This document shows, piece by piece, positions 1-9,206 of a stretch of DNA of 64,000 bases. The notes under the pieces were generated by a model. That model had not been told where the DNA came from. It ran no database searches and saw only the letters and a list, made by a program, of their open reading frames with translations. Source of the stretch: Polaromonas vacuolata (GTDB lineage: Bacteria; Pseudomonadota; Gammaproteobacteria; Burkholderiales; Burkholderiaceae_C); assembly GCF_012584515.1 (NCBI RefSeq), contig NZ_CP051461.1:542001-606000 (forward strand). Direction: 5' to 3'. Each line of letters opens with the position of its first letter. Positions within the stretch are counted from its first letter, which is position 1. The translations under genes were made by a program, and so were the position numbers.

Positions 1-265
1 CGGCGGCAGCGGCTTGTAACTCGTGTATGGCTTTAGGCCTGACGGCCCAGCCCAAACGCTTCATGCCTTCGGCAATTGCACCGCTGCTGACCATTATGAC
101 TTCGCGCCCATCTTTGACCAAAGCTGCGAGTTGTTCGCACCATTGGCCGATCGCTGCGGCGTCTAGTCCACGGCCTTCATTGGTGACTAAGCTGGAGCCA
201 ACCTTGACGACGATGCGCTTGGCGTCGCGCAGCAGCAAAAAGGCATTTTTGTCTTGCATAGTCAT
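1..265 (-). CDS. proB: Glutamate 5-kinase, N-terminal part (runs off window)
   Basis: Gamma-glutamyl kinase, the first step of proline synthesis from glutamate. Only the first 88 codons are in the window. The reverse strand reads an amino-acid-kinase start with [13 protein letters not shown] (nucleotide-binding Gly-rich strand) and [16 protein letters not shown] sequence, both typical of ProB. Two in-frame ATGs occur at 265 and 259; the true start is one of these. It lies downstream of obgE on the same strand, the usual rplU-rpmA-obgE-proB order of Burkholderiales. The C-terminal part, including any PUA domain, is outside the window. Confidence 0.9.
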   Translation of the reverse strand, partial: MTMQDKNAFLLLRDAKRIVVKVGSSLVTNEGRGLDAAAIGQWCEQLAALVKDGREVIMVSSGAIAEGMKRLGWAVRPKAIHELQAAAA

Positions 266-350
266 CCGTGTGGTGGGCGTGAAAGAAGAAATCCAGGCGT
301 CTTGCCGGTTGGTGCCGCGCCAGTAAGGCGCGGTCTTTAAGCTTCAAACT

Positions 351-1424
351 TTAGGCTTCGGGCGGCAGTTCAACAAAGCGTGGATCTATGTCTTCTTCTG
401 GCTGCTCGCTGAGCTGAACTTTCTTCACATGTTGGTAAATCGTTTTGACCAGCAACTCGCAGCCTTCGCGTGTCAGTGCCGAGATCTCAAACACTGGACC
501 TTTGAATTTAAAGCGCTTCACGAAGTCTTTGACCAGCGCTACGCGCTTGTCGTCGTCCACCATGTCAAGTTTATTGAGCACCAACCAGCGCGGCTTGTCG
601 AACAAGGCTTCGTCGTATTTTTTTAGTTCGCCGACAATCGCTTTAGCTTGCGCGACTGGATCAACATTCTCGTCAAACGGAGCCATGTCCACCACATGCA
701 GCAGCAAGCGTGTGCGCTGCAAATGGCGTAAGAATAAATGGCCTAAACCTGCGCCTTCAGACGCGCCTTCGATCAGGCCGGGCAAGTCGGCAACCACAAA
801 ACTTTGTTCTGGGGCGACGCGCACCACACCTAAGTTGGGGTGCAGCGTGGTGAATGGATAGTCAGCAATCCGCGGTCTGGCGTTGGAGACGGCGGAAATA
901 AAAGTAGATTTGCCCGCATTAGGCATGCCCAGTAGACCAACGTCGGCCAGCACTTTAAGCTCTAACTTGAGACTTTTTCGCTCGCCTGGCCAGCCCGGTG
1001 TTTTGCTTCGCGGTGCGCGATTCGTTGAGCTCTTAAAGCGCAAATTACCGAAGCCGCCGTCGCCGCCTTTGGCGATCAGGACTTGCTCGCCTGGCACCAA
1101 TAATTCAAACAAAGTTTCGCCGGTTTCAGCGTCTGTCAATATGCTGCCGACAGGCATTTTAAGGATGACATCGTCGCCTTTGGCGCCAAACATGTCCGAA
1201 CCCATGCCGTGGCCGCCGTTGCGCGCGTCGTGGCGACGGGAGAAACGAAAGTCAACCAAGGTGTTGAGGTTGATGTCAGCGACCGCGTAGACGTGGCCAC
1301 CACGTCCGCCATCGCCGCCGTTAGGGCCGCCGAATTCTTTGTACTTCTCGTGGCTAAACGAGACGCAACCTGCCCCACCATCGCCTGCTGCAATATCAAT
1401 AAATGCTTCGTCTACAAATTTCAT
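351..1424 (-). CDS. obgE: Obg family GTPase
   Basis: Essential ribosome-associated GTPase acting in late 50S assembly and stringent control. The 357-residue protein has the glycine-rich Obg fold (about residues 1-157), then a G domain with GMPNAGKST (P-loop), DLPGLIEG (G3) and NKLD (G4), and an acidic C-terminal tail. I chose the ATG at 1424 (MKFVDEA), the conserved family start; the frame stays open to 1490 but those extra residues do not resemble Obg. It follows rpmA, with a strong hairpin between the two genes, so it is expressed by read-through or from its own promoter near 1430-1500. Confidence 0.96.
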   Translation of the reverse strand: MKFVDEAFIDIAAGDGGAGCVSFSHEKYKEFGGPNGGDGGRGGHVYAVADINLNTLVDFRFSRRHDARNGGHGMGSDMFGAKGDDVILKMPVGSILTDAETGETLFELLVPGEQVLIAKGGDGGFGNLRFKSSTNRAPRSKTPGWPGERKSLKLELKVLADVGLLGMPNAGKSTFISAVSNARPRIADYPFTTLHPNLGVVRVAPEQSFVVADLPGLIEGASEGAGLGHLFLRHLQRTRLLLHVVDMAPFDENVDPVAQAKAIVGELKKYDEALFDKPRWLVLNKLDMVDDDKRVALVKDFVKRFKFKGPVFEISALTREGCELLVKTIYQHVKKVQLSEQPEEDIDPRFVELPPEA

Positions 1425-1501
1425 GGTGGGCTCGGTTGGGGTCTTGTGGGTTTTCTTTTGGCGAGTCCGCAAGGCAACTCGAAAAACCAATTTTACAAAC
1501 T

Positions 1502-1527
1502 AAAAAGCCCCGACAGGTCGGGGCTTC
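1502..1527 (-). terminator. Intrinsic terminator after rpmA
   Basis: On the minus strand GAAGCCCCGA and TCGGGGCTT form a stem with a 4-base loop followed directly by a T run. It lies 20-45 bases after the rpmA stop and before obgE, so it probably attenuates transcription between the ribosomal-protein genes and obgE-proB. Confidence 0.8.
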
Positions 1528-1548
1528 GATGCCATCGAAGTGATCAGC

Positions 1549-1806
1549 TTACGCTGGTGTCACATTCACGGTGTGCTTGTTCAGCGAACCTTTGATGGCG
1601 AATGACACCGAGCCATGAACCAACGCATACAGCGTGTGGTCCTTGCCGATGCCAACATTCACGCCGGGGTGAAACCGGGTGCCGCGCTGGCGAACAATAA
1701 TGCTGCCTGCATTGATAACTTCGCCGCCGAATTTCTTCACGCCGAGCATCTTGGGCTGTGAATCACGCCCATTTCGCGTAGAGCCGCCGCCTTTTTTCTG
1801 TGCCAT
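1549..1806 (-). CDS. rpmA: 50S ribosomal protein L27
   Basis: Ribosomal protein L27, whose N-terminal tail reaches the peptidyl transferase centre. The 85-residue protein begins [16 protein letters not shown], the family signature, and continues with [10 protein letters not shown] and [12 protein letters not shown]. The ATG has an AAGGAG ribosome binding site a few bases upstream. It is co-directional with rplU 20 bases upstream and shares its promoter. Length matches the family. Confidence 0.97.
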   Translation of the reverse strand: MAQKKGGGSTRNGRDSQPKMLGVKKFGGEVINAGSIIVRQRGTRFHPGVNVGIGKDHTLYALVHGSVSFAIKGSLNKHTVNVTPA

Positions 1807-1826
1807 TTTTCAATACTCCTTGGTAC

Positions 1827-2147
1827 TTAAGCTGCAGCACCGGCAATAACGCCGATTTGCAGTTCAGTGTAGTTTTGACGGTGACCCTGGCGTTTTTGGT
1901 AATGTTTACGACGACGCATTTTGAAAATCGTCACTTTATCGTGTCTGCCCTGAGACAAGACAGTTACCGTAACAGTTGCACCTAGCACCAAGGGAGTTCC
2001 AACCGTGATTGAGCTGCCGATGCCGACAGCCAAAACCTGGTCAATAACAATCTCTTGGCCTACGTCCGCAGCAATCTGTTCTACTTTAATTTTTTCTCCA
2101 GTAGCAACTTTATATTGTTTGCCACCGGTTTTTATGACCGCGTACAT
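1827..2147 (-). CDS. rplU: 50S ribosomal protein L21
   Basis: Ribosomal protein L21, a 23S rRNA-binding assembly protein of the large subunit. The 106 residues start [14 protein letters not shown] and contain the [17 protein letters not shown] basic signature near the C-terminus. It is first gene of the rplU-rpmA unit. A near-consensus sigma-70 promoter lies about 50-80 bases upstream on the same strand, and GAGG precedes the ATG. Confidence 0.97.
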   Translation of the reverse strand: MYAVIKTGGKQYKVATGEKIKVEQIAADVGQEIVIDQVLAVGIGSSITVGTPLVLGATVTVTVLSQGRHDKVTIFKMRRRKHYQKRQGHRQNYTELQIGVIAGAAA

Positions 2148-2198
2148 GTAAGACCTCTTAAATTGAGTTTCTGCAGACGGATTTCCGCAGAGCCCAAC

Positions 2199-2227
2199 AT
2201 TCTAGCATGCACTTTGCCGCGTGTCGA
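2199..2227 (-). promoter_or_regulatory. Sigma-70 promoter of rplU-rpmA
   Basis: Reading the minus strand, TCGACA (2222-2227) and TAGAAT (2199-2204) match five of six bases each of the -35 and -10 consensus and are separated by exactly 17 bases. The predicted start near 2192 gives a leader of about 45 bases before rplU. This is the best promoter match I found in the window. Confidence 0.7.
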
Positions 2228-2305
2228 ATTTTGTATTCTCTCAGGGCTCCAAACTTGTCTTTGTAGGACTTGTTTCGCCCTCGGTTTGAGGCTGGGAGAC
2301 CTTTC

Positions 2306-2311
2306 TATAAT
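2306..2311 (+). promoter_or_regulatory. Candidate -10 element for ispB
   Basis: A perfect TATAAT lies 31-36 bases before the ispB start. A matching -35 box is not clear: TTGAGG at 2286 is only 14 bases upstream. It would give a leader of about 25 bases. Confidence 0.45.
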
Positions 2312-2341
2312 CCTGACTAAGCTCAATACCTGGACCTCCTT

Positions 2342-3325
2342 TTGTCTGCCAATTCAACAAGTACCGCCGCCGCACTCGCCCTTATTGCTGATGACATGCG
2401 CGGCGTGGACGCCGTCATAGAAATGCGCCTTCAGTCTGAAGTGCCGTTAGTCAGTCAGATTTCACACTACATCGTGGCCGCTGGCGGCAAACGCTTGCGG
2501 CCTTCTTTGATGCTTTTAATGTGCGGCGCGCTGGGTTACACCCATGAGCAGCGCTTTAATATTGCCGCGGTGATTGAGTTCATTCACACCGCTACCTTGC
2601 TTCACGACGATGTAGTTGATGAGTCAACTTTGCGGCGCGGCCGCGCTACAGCTAACGAGTCGTTTGGCAATCCTGCGAGCGTGCTGGTGGGCGACTTTTT
2701 ATATTCACGGGCCTTTCAGATGATGGTTGATGCGGGCGACATGCGCATCATGCGTACGCTGGCAGAGGCCACCAACGTGATCGCTGAGGGCGAAGTGTTG
2801 CAGCTCATGAATATGCATGACGCAGACCTGTCCGAGGAGGCTTACCTGCGTGTGATTCGCTCTAAAACCGCGAAGTTGTTCGAGGCCAGTGCTAGGCTCG
2901 CCGCTTTATTGGCCAAGTCGTCCCCAGAAATCGAGCAAAGCTGTGCTGAGTTTGGCCAAGCACTGGGCACCGCCTTCCAAGTCATAGACGATGTGCTTGA
3001 TTACGACGGCGACGTACCTGAGATGGGTAAAAATTTAGGCGACGATTTGCGCGAAGGTAAGGTGACCTTGCCGTTGATAGTGGCCATGCAACGCGGAACA
3101 GAGGCGGAGCGTAATTTGATTCGTCAAGCCATAGAAACCGGCGGTACCGAGCAGATGGCGCAGATTATTGCCATTGTGCAAAACACCGGTGCATTGCAAG
3201 CTACACGCGCCGCTGCTGCTTCTGAGGCTCAGCGCGCAATAAACGCGTTGGCCGGTTTGCCGCTAAACCCATACAGTCAAGGTTTGCATAGCTTGGCGTC
3301 GCAATTGTTGGCGCGTCGCTCATAA
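2342..3325 (+). CDS. ispB: Octaprenyl diphosphate synthase
   Basis: All-trans polyprenyl diphosphate synthase that makes the side chain of ubiquinone. The 327-residue protein has the first aspartate-rich motif in LLHDDVVDEST, the second in QVIDDVLDYDGD, and GGKRLRP near residue 50, as expected for the IspA/IspB family. The start is uncertain: the frame opens at a TTG (2342) with no ATG upstream; the first in-frame ATG (2396) would remove 18 residues that look acceptable as an N-terminus. It diverges from rplU, the standard arrangement in proteobacteria. The product chain length is inferred from homologues. Confidence 0.93.
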   Translation: MSANSTSTAAALALIADDMRGVDAVIEMRLQSEVPLVSQISHYIVAAGGKRLRPSLMLLMCGALGYTHEQRFNIAAVIEFIHTATLLHDDVVDESTLRRGRATANESFGNPASVLVGDFLYSRAFQMMVDAGDMRIMRTLAEATNVIAEGEVLQLMNMHDADLSEEAYLRVIRSKTAKLFEASARLAALLAKSSPEIEQSCAEFGQALGTAFQVIDDVLDYDGDVPEMGKNLGDDLREGKVTLPLIVAMQRGTEAERNLIRQAIETGGTEQMAQIIAIVQNTGALQATRAAAASEAQRAINALAGLPLNPYSQGLHSLASQLLARRS

Positions 3326-3586
3326 GATTTTCTCGGGCGCTTTGGCCTGCTGATTGTCTGCTCTGCTGTGTTCTATTTCTGCGGCTTCTATAGCCCTGCC
3401 ACGCCTTAATGTGTTACGCTATTGTAAACTCTTTGCGGTTGCCATTTGACGCTTTTCGTCTCAATAAAACACAGTCTTTAGATTGTTGCGAATTTGAAAT
3501 GATTAGCAAAACTGCATGAGTAGGTGTTTTAAATTTAAACATTTTGCAATATTGCCGCGGTATTTCTGGTTAAGATCCGCTTTTAT
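3326..3586. other. Intergenic gap between ispB and pilB
   Basis: About 260 bases without a convincing gene. I looked for a tRNA cloverleaf, a terminator and a sigma-54 (GG-N10-GC) pilus promoter and found none that was convincing. The part nearest pilB is AT-rich and probably holds its promoter. Confidence 0.4.
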
Positions 3587-5320
3587 ATGGCCACTGCAGA
3601 CTCTGCGATCAATGAAATTTCTTCCATGGCTTTGCCTGGTTTGGGCCGCGCACTGGTGGTGGCCGGGAAGATTGGTCAGCGCGCGGCGGAAGATATTTTT
3701 GCCAAAGCTAAAAACAGTCGCACCAGTTTTATCGCCGAGCTGACCGGATCAGGTGTTGTTTCCCCTTTCGATTTGGCGCACATCATGTCGCAGGCTTTTG
3801 CCGCGCCTTTGCTCGACCTTGATGCGGTAGACATCATGCGTTTGCCGCGGGATTTGCTGGATGCCAAAATCTGCCAGACTTACCGCATCGTTGTGCTGGG
3901 TAAGCGTAACAACCGCTTAATTGTGGCGACGGCCGATCCCTCCGACCAAGATGCCGCTGAAAAAATCAAATTTTCTACGCAGCTAGGCGTGGACTGGATT
4001 ATTGCGGAGTACGACAAGCTCTCGCAAATGCTGGCGGCGTCTAGTGCTACCGCCACACAAGCAATGGACAAAATCATTGGTGATGATTTTGAATTTGATG
4101 AATCCACCATTGAAAGCATCACAGACACAACTGACCCTAGTGTGTCCGAAGTCGATGACGCTCCAGTGGTTAAGTTTTTGCAAAAAATGCTGCTTGATGC
4201 ATTCAGTATGCGAGCTTCTGATTTGCATTTCGAACCGTTTGAACACAGCTATCGGGTCCGGTTTAGGGTTGATGGCGAACTGCGTGAAATTGCCTCGCCG
4301 CCGGTGGCGATTAAAGAAAAGCTGGCCGCTCGCATCAAGGTAATTTCTCGGCTAGATATCTCTGAAAAACGCGTGCCGCAAGACGGCAAGATGAAGTTGA
4401 AAATTGGGCCAGACCGGGTGATCGATTTTCGCGTCAGCTCCTTGCCCACTATGTTTGGCGAGAAAATCGTGATTCGTATTCTCGACCCTAGTAGCGCCAA
4501 ACTAGGCATTGATGCGTTGGGCTACGAGCCGATTGAAAAAGCCCGTCTGCTGCAAGCGATCGGCCGACCCTACGGCATGGTGTTGGTCACCGGGCCGACG
4601 AGCTCGGGCAAAACGGTTTCGCTTTATACCTGCCTGAATATTTTGAATAAGCCGGGCGTGAATATTTCCACCGCAGAAGATCCGGCCGAGATCACCATGC
4701 CTGGCGTGAACCAAGTCAGCATGAATGAAAAAGCAGGCATGACATTTCCGGTTGCGCTCAAGGCATTTTTGCGCCAAGACCCAGACATCATCATGGTGGG
4801 CGAGATTCGCGACATCGAAACGGCAGACATTTCCATCAAGGCCGCGCAGACCGGTCACTTGGTGTTGTCAACTCTGCACACCAACGATGCGCCCACTACT
4901 TTGACGCGTATGCGCAATATGGGCATAGCGCCTTTTAATATCGCCTCTAGTGTGATTCTCATTACTGCTCAGAGACTGGCGCGTCGACTCTGCACCAACT
5001 GCAAGATGCCAACAGATATTCCGCGTCAAACCTTGCTCGAAGCGGGCTTTCAGGAAGACGATGTCGATGGCAGCTGGACACCTTACCGGCCGGTAGGTTG
5101 CTCTACGTGCAACAACGGCTACAAAGGGCGGTTTGGCATTTATCAGGTGATGCCTATCACTGAAGAAATTCAACGCATTATTTTGCGCGACGGCAGTGCA
5201 CTTGAAATCGCCGCGCAGGCTGAATCTGAAGGTGTCAGAAGCTTGCGTCAGTCGGGCTTATACAAAGTCAAGCTTGGTATGACTTCGCTAGAAGAAATCT
5301 TAGGTTGTACCAATGTCTGA
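3587..5320 (+). CDS. pilB: Type IV pilus assembly ATPase PilB
   Basis: Hexameric cytoplasmic ATPase that powers pilus extension. The 577-residue protein has an N-terminal MshEN/GspE domain (about 40-150), then a secretion ATPase core with Walker A GPTSSGKT (residues 336-343), an Asp box around IIMVGEIRD, and His boxes near LSTLHTND. Two CxxC pairs (LCTNCK and CSTCNNG) form the zinc site typical of PilB and are absent from PilT. It is followed by pilC and, after one inserted gene, pilD. No pilin gene is in the window, so whether it serves type IV pili, competence or both cannot be told. Confidence 0.95.
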   Translation: MATADSAINEISSMALPGLGRALVVAGKIGQRAAEDIFAKAKNSRTSFIAELTGSGVVSPFDLAHIMSQAFAAPLLDLDAVDIMRLPRDLLDAKICQTYRIVVLGKRNNRLIVATADPSDQDAAEKIKFSTQLGVDWIIAEYDKLSQMLAASSATATQAMDKIIGDDFEFDESTIESITDTTDPSVSEVDDAPVVKFLQKMLLDAFSMRASDLHFEPFEHSYRVRFRVDGELREIASPPVAIKEKLAARIKVISRLDISEKRVPQDGKMKLKIGPDRVIDFRVSSLPTMFGEKIVIRILDPSSAKLGIDALGYEPIEKARLLQAIGRPYGMVLVTGPTSSGKTVSLYTCLNILNKPGVNISTAEDPAEITMPGVNQVSMNEKAGMTFPVALKAFLRQDPDIIMVGEIRDIETADISIKAAQTGHLVLSTLHTNDAPTTLTRMRNMGIAPFNIASSVILITAQRLARRLCTNCKMPTDIPRQTLLEAGFQEDDVDGSWTPYRPVGCSTCNNGYKGRFGIYQVMPITEEIQRIILRDGSALEIAAQAESEGVRSLRQSGLYKVKLGMTSLEEILGCTNV

Positions 5321-5405
5321 GGTTTTTGTAATGGCATGGCGTCAACACAGACCTTTCGTCTGAAGTTTTTTTGAATCAAAGTTCAGCGCTTAAACGGGGG
5401 TACAC

Positions 5406-6623
5406 ATGGCAACAGTTGCATCCAAGGGAATTCAAGAGTTTGTCTACGAATGGGAAGGCAAAGATCGTGCCGGTAAGCCTGTGCGGGGAGAAGTTCGTGC
5501 TGCCGGTGAGAACCAAGTCAAGGCGTCTTTGCGACGTCAAGGCGTGTTGGCGACTAAGATTAAAAAGCGCCGTATGCGCTCGGGGAAATCCATCCGGCCC
5601 AAGGATATTGCGATTTTCACGCGACAACTCGCCACCATGATGAAAGCCGGCGTGCCCTTGCTGCAGTCGTTTGATATCGTTGGCCGCGGCAATCCAAATG
5701 CCAGTGTGACCAAGCTGCTCAACGATATTCGCTCGGATGTTGAAACCGGTACCTCGCTAAGCGCGGCCTTTCGAAAATACCCACTGCATTTCAATTCCTT
5801 GTATTGCAATTTGGTCGAGGCCGGTGAGGCCGCTGGTATTTTGGATTCTTTGCTAGAGCGTCTAGCTGTTTACATGGAAAAAACTGAGGCCATCAAGTCC
5901 AAGATCAAGTCCGCGCTGATGTATCCAATCTCTGTGGTGCTGGTGGCTTTTGTGGTTGTGGCGGTAATCATGATTTTCGTCATACCAGCTTTTAAAAGTG
6001 TGTTTTCTTCGTTTGGCGCGGACCTGCCTGCGCCTACCTTGATGGTTATCGCCTTGAGTGAATTTTTTGTTGCCTACTGGTGGTTGATTTTTGGCGGCTT
6101 GGGTGGTGGCTTTTATTTTTTCATGCAGGCTTGGCGGCGTAGTCCCAAGATGCAAAGAGTCATGGATCGATTGGTGCTCAAGCTACCGGTGTTTGGCTCG
6201 CTGATTAATAAATCCTGCATCGCGCGCTGGACCCGTACGCTCTCGACTATGTTTGCCGCTGGCGTGCCTTTGGTCGAGGCGCTTGACTCGGTAGGCGGCG
6301 CTTCTGGTAATTCACTCTACGCTTACGCGACTGAAAAAATTCAGCAGGAAGTCTCTACTGGCACCAGCTTAACGGCGGCCATGTCGAATGCCAATTTGTT
6401 TCCGACCATGGTGTTACAGATGTGCGCGATTGGGGAAGAATCCGGATCGGTTGACCACATGCTGGGTAAAGCCGCCGACTTTTACGAGGCCGAGGTCGAT
6501 GAAATGGTGGCCGGCTTGTCCAGTTTGATGGAACCCATCATCATCGTTTTTCTGGGCACAATAATTGGCGGCATTGTGGTTTCCATGTACTTGCCCATTT
6601 TTAAGCTCGGACAGGTTGTCTGA
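5406..6623 (+). CDS. pilC: Type IV pilus inner-membrane platform protein PilC
   Basis: Polytopic inner-membrane protein that couples PilB to pilin assembly. The 405 residues hold two GspF repeats (about 70-195 and 275-395), each followed by hydrophobic membrane segments, for example around residues 175-195, 215-240 and 375-400. The signature FTRQLATMMKAGVPLLQSF is present at the first repeat, and the second repeats the same theme as WTRTLSTMFAAGVPLVEAL. The ATG lies 85 bases after the pilB stop, on the same strand. Confidence 0.95.
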   Translation: MATVASKGIQEFVYEWEGKDRAGKPVRGEVRAAGENQVKASLRRQGVLATKIKKRRMRSGKSIRPKDIAIFTRQLATMMKAGVPLLQSFDIVGRGNPNASVTKLLNDIRSDVETGTSLSAAFRKYPLHFNSLYCNLVEAGEAAGILDSLLERLAVYMEKTEAIKSKIKSALMYPISVVLVAFVVVAVIMIFVIPAFKSVFSSFGADLPAPTLMVIALSEFFVAYWWLIFGGLGGGFYFFMQAWRRSPKMQRVMDRLVLKLPVFGSLINKSCIARWTRTLSTMFAAGVPLVEALDSVGGASGNSLYAYATEKIQQEVSTGTSLTAAMSNANLFPTMVLQMCAIGEESGSVDHMLGKAADFYEAEVDEMVAGLSSLMEPIIIVFLGTIIGGIVVSMYLPIFKLGQVV

Positions 6624-6659
6624 GTACGCATCTGGTTTTATTTTGCCAATTTGTTTGCT

Positions 6660-7571
6660 ATGACAACGCCAGCTTCTTTTGATGATTGCCCGCTTCAGGC
6701 CTTGCCAGCTGACTTTGAACTTGCAGAGATGGCTCAGCATGAAACCCTCATTCTTGAGGCTTGGGCCGCGGCTGAAGGCTGGAACCCAGGCCTTAACGAT
6801 TTGTCTTTGGCCTGGCGCGTTGCGCCTAATGCATTTATTGCGCTGCGCCATAAAAATGAACTGGTTGCGGGCGGCACTGTCATGGCTTATGACTCGGGCC
6901 AGTCAGGCTTTATGGGTTTATTTATTGTGCGCAAAGACTATCGTGCGCGTGGCTTGGGTGGCTTGCTTTGGCACTATCGTTTAAAAGTCTTGTGTCAGCG
7001 CCTTTTGCCTGATGCACCTATTGGCATGGACGGTGTGCTGGAGATGCTGCCGTTTTATCAGCGCGGCGGTTTTGTTTTTTCGCATTTTGACTGTCGTTAT
7101 GAAGGCTTGGCTAAGCCTGACTCTGGCTCTGATTTTGTGGGTCACCTGCAAGCGCTGGCTCAAGTTCCCTTTGAGGTGTTGCTAGACTTTGATTCGCGTC
7201 ATGTCGCGGGCCCACGCGAGACGTTTTTACGCGCTTGGGTGAATCAGCCCGGCAGCGTTGGTTTGGCGGACTATTCCGACCAGCAACTCAGGGGTTATGG
7301 GATGCTCAGAGCGTGCCGCCAGGGTTTTAAAATCGGCCCATTGTTTGCCGATTCGCTCGATACGGCAACAAAGCTTTTGTTCGCTTTGATGGCGCGCATT
7401 CCCGGTCAACCGTTGGCCTTAGACGTTCCCGATTGCAATCCGGCCGCTCTTGCTTTGGCTGAGCATGCTGGACTGCGCAAAACGTTTGCCTGCGCCAAGA
7501 TGTATCACGGGTCTATGCCCGACTTGCTACAGCAGCAAGTTTTTGGCGTGACATCTTTTGAATTTGGTTGA
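6660..7571 (+). CDS. GNAT family N-acetyltransferase (two-domain)
   Basis: Probable acetyl-CoA-dependent acetyltransferase; substrate unknown. The N-terminal GNAT domain (about residues 1-140) has the acetyl-CoA loop FIVRKDYRARGLGGLLW. The C-terminal part (about 150-300), with FKIGPLFADS and NPAALALAEHAGL, resembles the second GNAT-like domain found in many such proteins. I chose the ATG at 6660 (303 residues); a TTG three codons upstream is less likely. It sits between pilC and pilD, which are normally adjacent in this group, so it looks like an insertion into the pilus operon. A role in pilus modification would be speculation. Confidence 0.75.
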   Translation: MTTPASFDDCPLQALPADFELAEMAQHETLILEAWAAAEGWNPGLNDLSLAWRVAPNAFIALRHKNELVAGGTVMAYDSGQSGFMGLFIVRKDYRARGLGGLLWHYRLKVLCQRLLPDAPIGMDGVLEMLPFYQRGGFVFSHFDCRYEGLAKPDSGSDFVGHLQALAQVPFEVLLDFDSRHVAGPRETFLRAWVNQPGSVGLADYSDQQLRGYGMLRACRQGFKIGPLFADSLDTATKLLFALMARIPGQPLALDVPDCNPAALALAEHAGLRKTFACAKMYHGSMPDLLQQQVFGVTSFEFG

Positions 7572-7622
7572 TGCTTAGGTGGAACGGTATAGTTTGCTCA
7601 GTGATTACTTTTCAATAGGTTA

Positions 7623-8519
7623 ATGGCAATGGATTTAGTTTTTTTTCTTCAACTACACCGTGAAGTGTTCGCTGCTTTGGCTGGCGTTTTCGGCTTGATG
7701 GTGGGTAGTTTTCTTAATGTGGTGGTCTACCGTTTGCCCAAGATGATGGAGCGCCAGTGGCTGGATGAATGCACCGATATGCTGGCGTCTCAAGACGGCG
7801 CCGCGCCGCCGGCATCAGCAACACAGCCGCCCGTGCGTTTTGACTTGATATTGCCAGCTTCCCGCTGCTCTAGTTGTGGTCACACCATCACGTGGTACGA
7901 GAATATTCCGCTGCTTAGCTATCTTGCTCTGCGCGGTAAATGTGCGGCTTGCAAGACCTCTTATGGTCTGCGTTATCCCGCGGTTGAACTCGCTTGTGGT
8001 TTGCTGTTTGCCTTTTGTGCTTGGCGCTGGGGTGCGAGCTGGACGGCGCTGGTTTGGTGTGGATTTTCCGCCGCCTTGCTGACGCTGGCGCTGATTGACT
8101 GGGACACCACGCTGCTTCCCGACAGCATTAATATGCCGCTGCTCTGGGCTGGTTTGATTGCGGCTGCGCTGCAACTAAACCCCTTGACCCATTTAACTGA
8201 TGCGTTGTGGGGCGCGGTCGCAGGTTATATGTCTTTGTGGCTGGTGTACTGGGCTTTTAAGCTCGTGACCGGTAAGGATGGTATGGGACAAGGTGACTTC
8301 AAACTTTTCGCCGCGTTAGGCGCTTGGTTTGGTTGGACAGCTTTGGTGCCCATCATCTTGATGTCCTCAGTGATAGGTTTGTTGATAGGTTTGGTCATGA
8401 AGTTTCGCAGTAATTTGCGTCCCGGCGGCTACATTCCTTTTGGTCCCTTTTTGGCTGGCGCTGGTTTTACTGCTTTGATTTTTGGTCCACAGGCGATTTT
8501 GCGCACGGTTGGGCTTTAA
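7623..8519 (+). CDS. pilD: Prepilin peptidase / N-methyltransferase PilD
   Basis: Bifunctional inner-membrane enzyme that cleaves the leader of type IV prepilins and methylates the new N-terminus. The 298 residues carry the cytoplasmic zinc domain with two CxxC pairs (CSSCGHTITWYENIPLLSY and CAAC) and the two catalytic aspartates of the GspO family, in LIDWDTTLLPD and in GMGQGDFKLFA. About eight hydrophobic segments are visible. A second ATG at 7629 is possible. It ends 3 bases before coaE, suggesting cotranscription. Confidence 0.95.
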   Translation: MAMDLVFFLQLHREVFAALAGVFGLMVGSFLNVVVYRLPKMMERQWLDECTDMLASQDGAAPPASATQPPVRFDLILPASRCSSCGHTITWYENIPLLSYLALRGKCAACKTSYGLRYPAVELACGLLFAFCAWRWGASWTALVWCGFSAALLTLALIDWDTTLLPDSINMPLLWAGLIAAALQLNPLTHLTDALWGAVAGYMSLWLVYWAFKLVTGKDGMGQGDFKLFAALGAWFGWTALVPIILMSSVIGLLIGLVMKFRSNLRPGGYIPFGPFLAGAGFTALIFGPQAILRTVGL

Positions 8520-8522
8520 GCC

Positions 8523-9167
8523 ATGACGACTACACGGCGGATTGGTCTGACAGGCGGCATAGGCAGCGGCAAAAGTACGGTGGCCCGCCTGCTAGGGCAA
8601 GCCGGTGCCGTGATAGTGGACGCTGATGCGGTGTCACGTGAGATGACACTGGCCGGCGGACTGGCCATGGCGGCAATCGAGCAAGCGTTCGGCTCAGCTT
8701 TTGTGGCGCCGGATGGGGCGATGGCGCGGGGCTTGATGCGCCAGTTAGTTTTTGAGCAGCCGTCTGCGCGGCTTAGGCTGCAAGCGATTATTCATCCCTT
8801 GGTCGGGCAAGAGACCGCGCGTCAGGCCGAGCAAGCTGTTGCTGCCGGCGCTCGTTGCGTGGTGTTTGACATCCCTTTGCTGGTGGAGTCTGAGCACTGG
8901 CGCGCAAGGCTAGATCAAGTGTTAGTCGTCGATTGCCGTGAGGAGACCCAGATCGCACGCGTGCTAGGGCGCGAAAAGGCACTGGCAAATAAAGCTGGGC
9001 TGGATAGCGCTGGGTGGGACCGCGCTATGGTCGAAAAAGTCATGGCCGGACAAGCGAGCCGGGCAACACGACTGGCTGCGGCTGATGCATCAATTTACAA
9101 TGATGACTTGTCTTTGACGGATTTGGCTACGGTTGTGAGCCAGATATTGCCGCGCTTGGGGCTATGA
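8523..9167 (+). CDS. coaE: Dephospho-CoA kinase
   Basis: Last step of coenzyme A synthesis: phosphorylates the 3' hydroxyl of dephospho-CoA. The 214 residues begin with a P-loop GLTGGIGSGKST and contain VDADAVSREM and FDIPLLVES, both typical CoaE signatures. The start is 3 bases after the pilD stop; the pilD-coaE-zapD-yacG order is conserved in beta- and gammaproteobacteria. Confidence 0.95.
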   Translation: MTTTRRIGLTGGIGSGKSTVARLLGQAGAVIVDADAVSREMTLAGGLAMAAIEQAFGSAFVAPDGAMARGLMRQLVFEQPSARLRLQAIIHPLVGQETARQAEQAVAAGARCVVFDIPLLVESEHWRARLDQVLVVDCREETQIARVLGREKALANKAGLDSAGWDRAMVEKVMAGQASRATRLAAADASIYNDDLSLTDLATVVSQILPRLGL

Positions 9168-9206
9168 TGAAATGTCTTAAATTAATGATTCTGTAAAAAA
9201 AGCGCC

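Noticed and set aside
3326..3586. Possible tRNA gene between ispB and pilB
   Set aside because: tRNA genes sit here in some relatives, but no acceptor stem, T-loop (GGTTCGAAT-like) or cloverleaf is visible.
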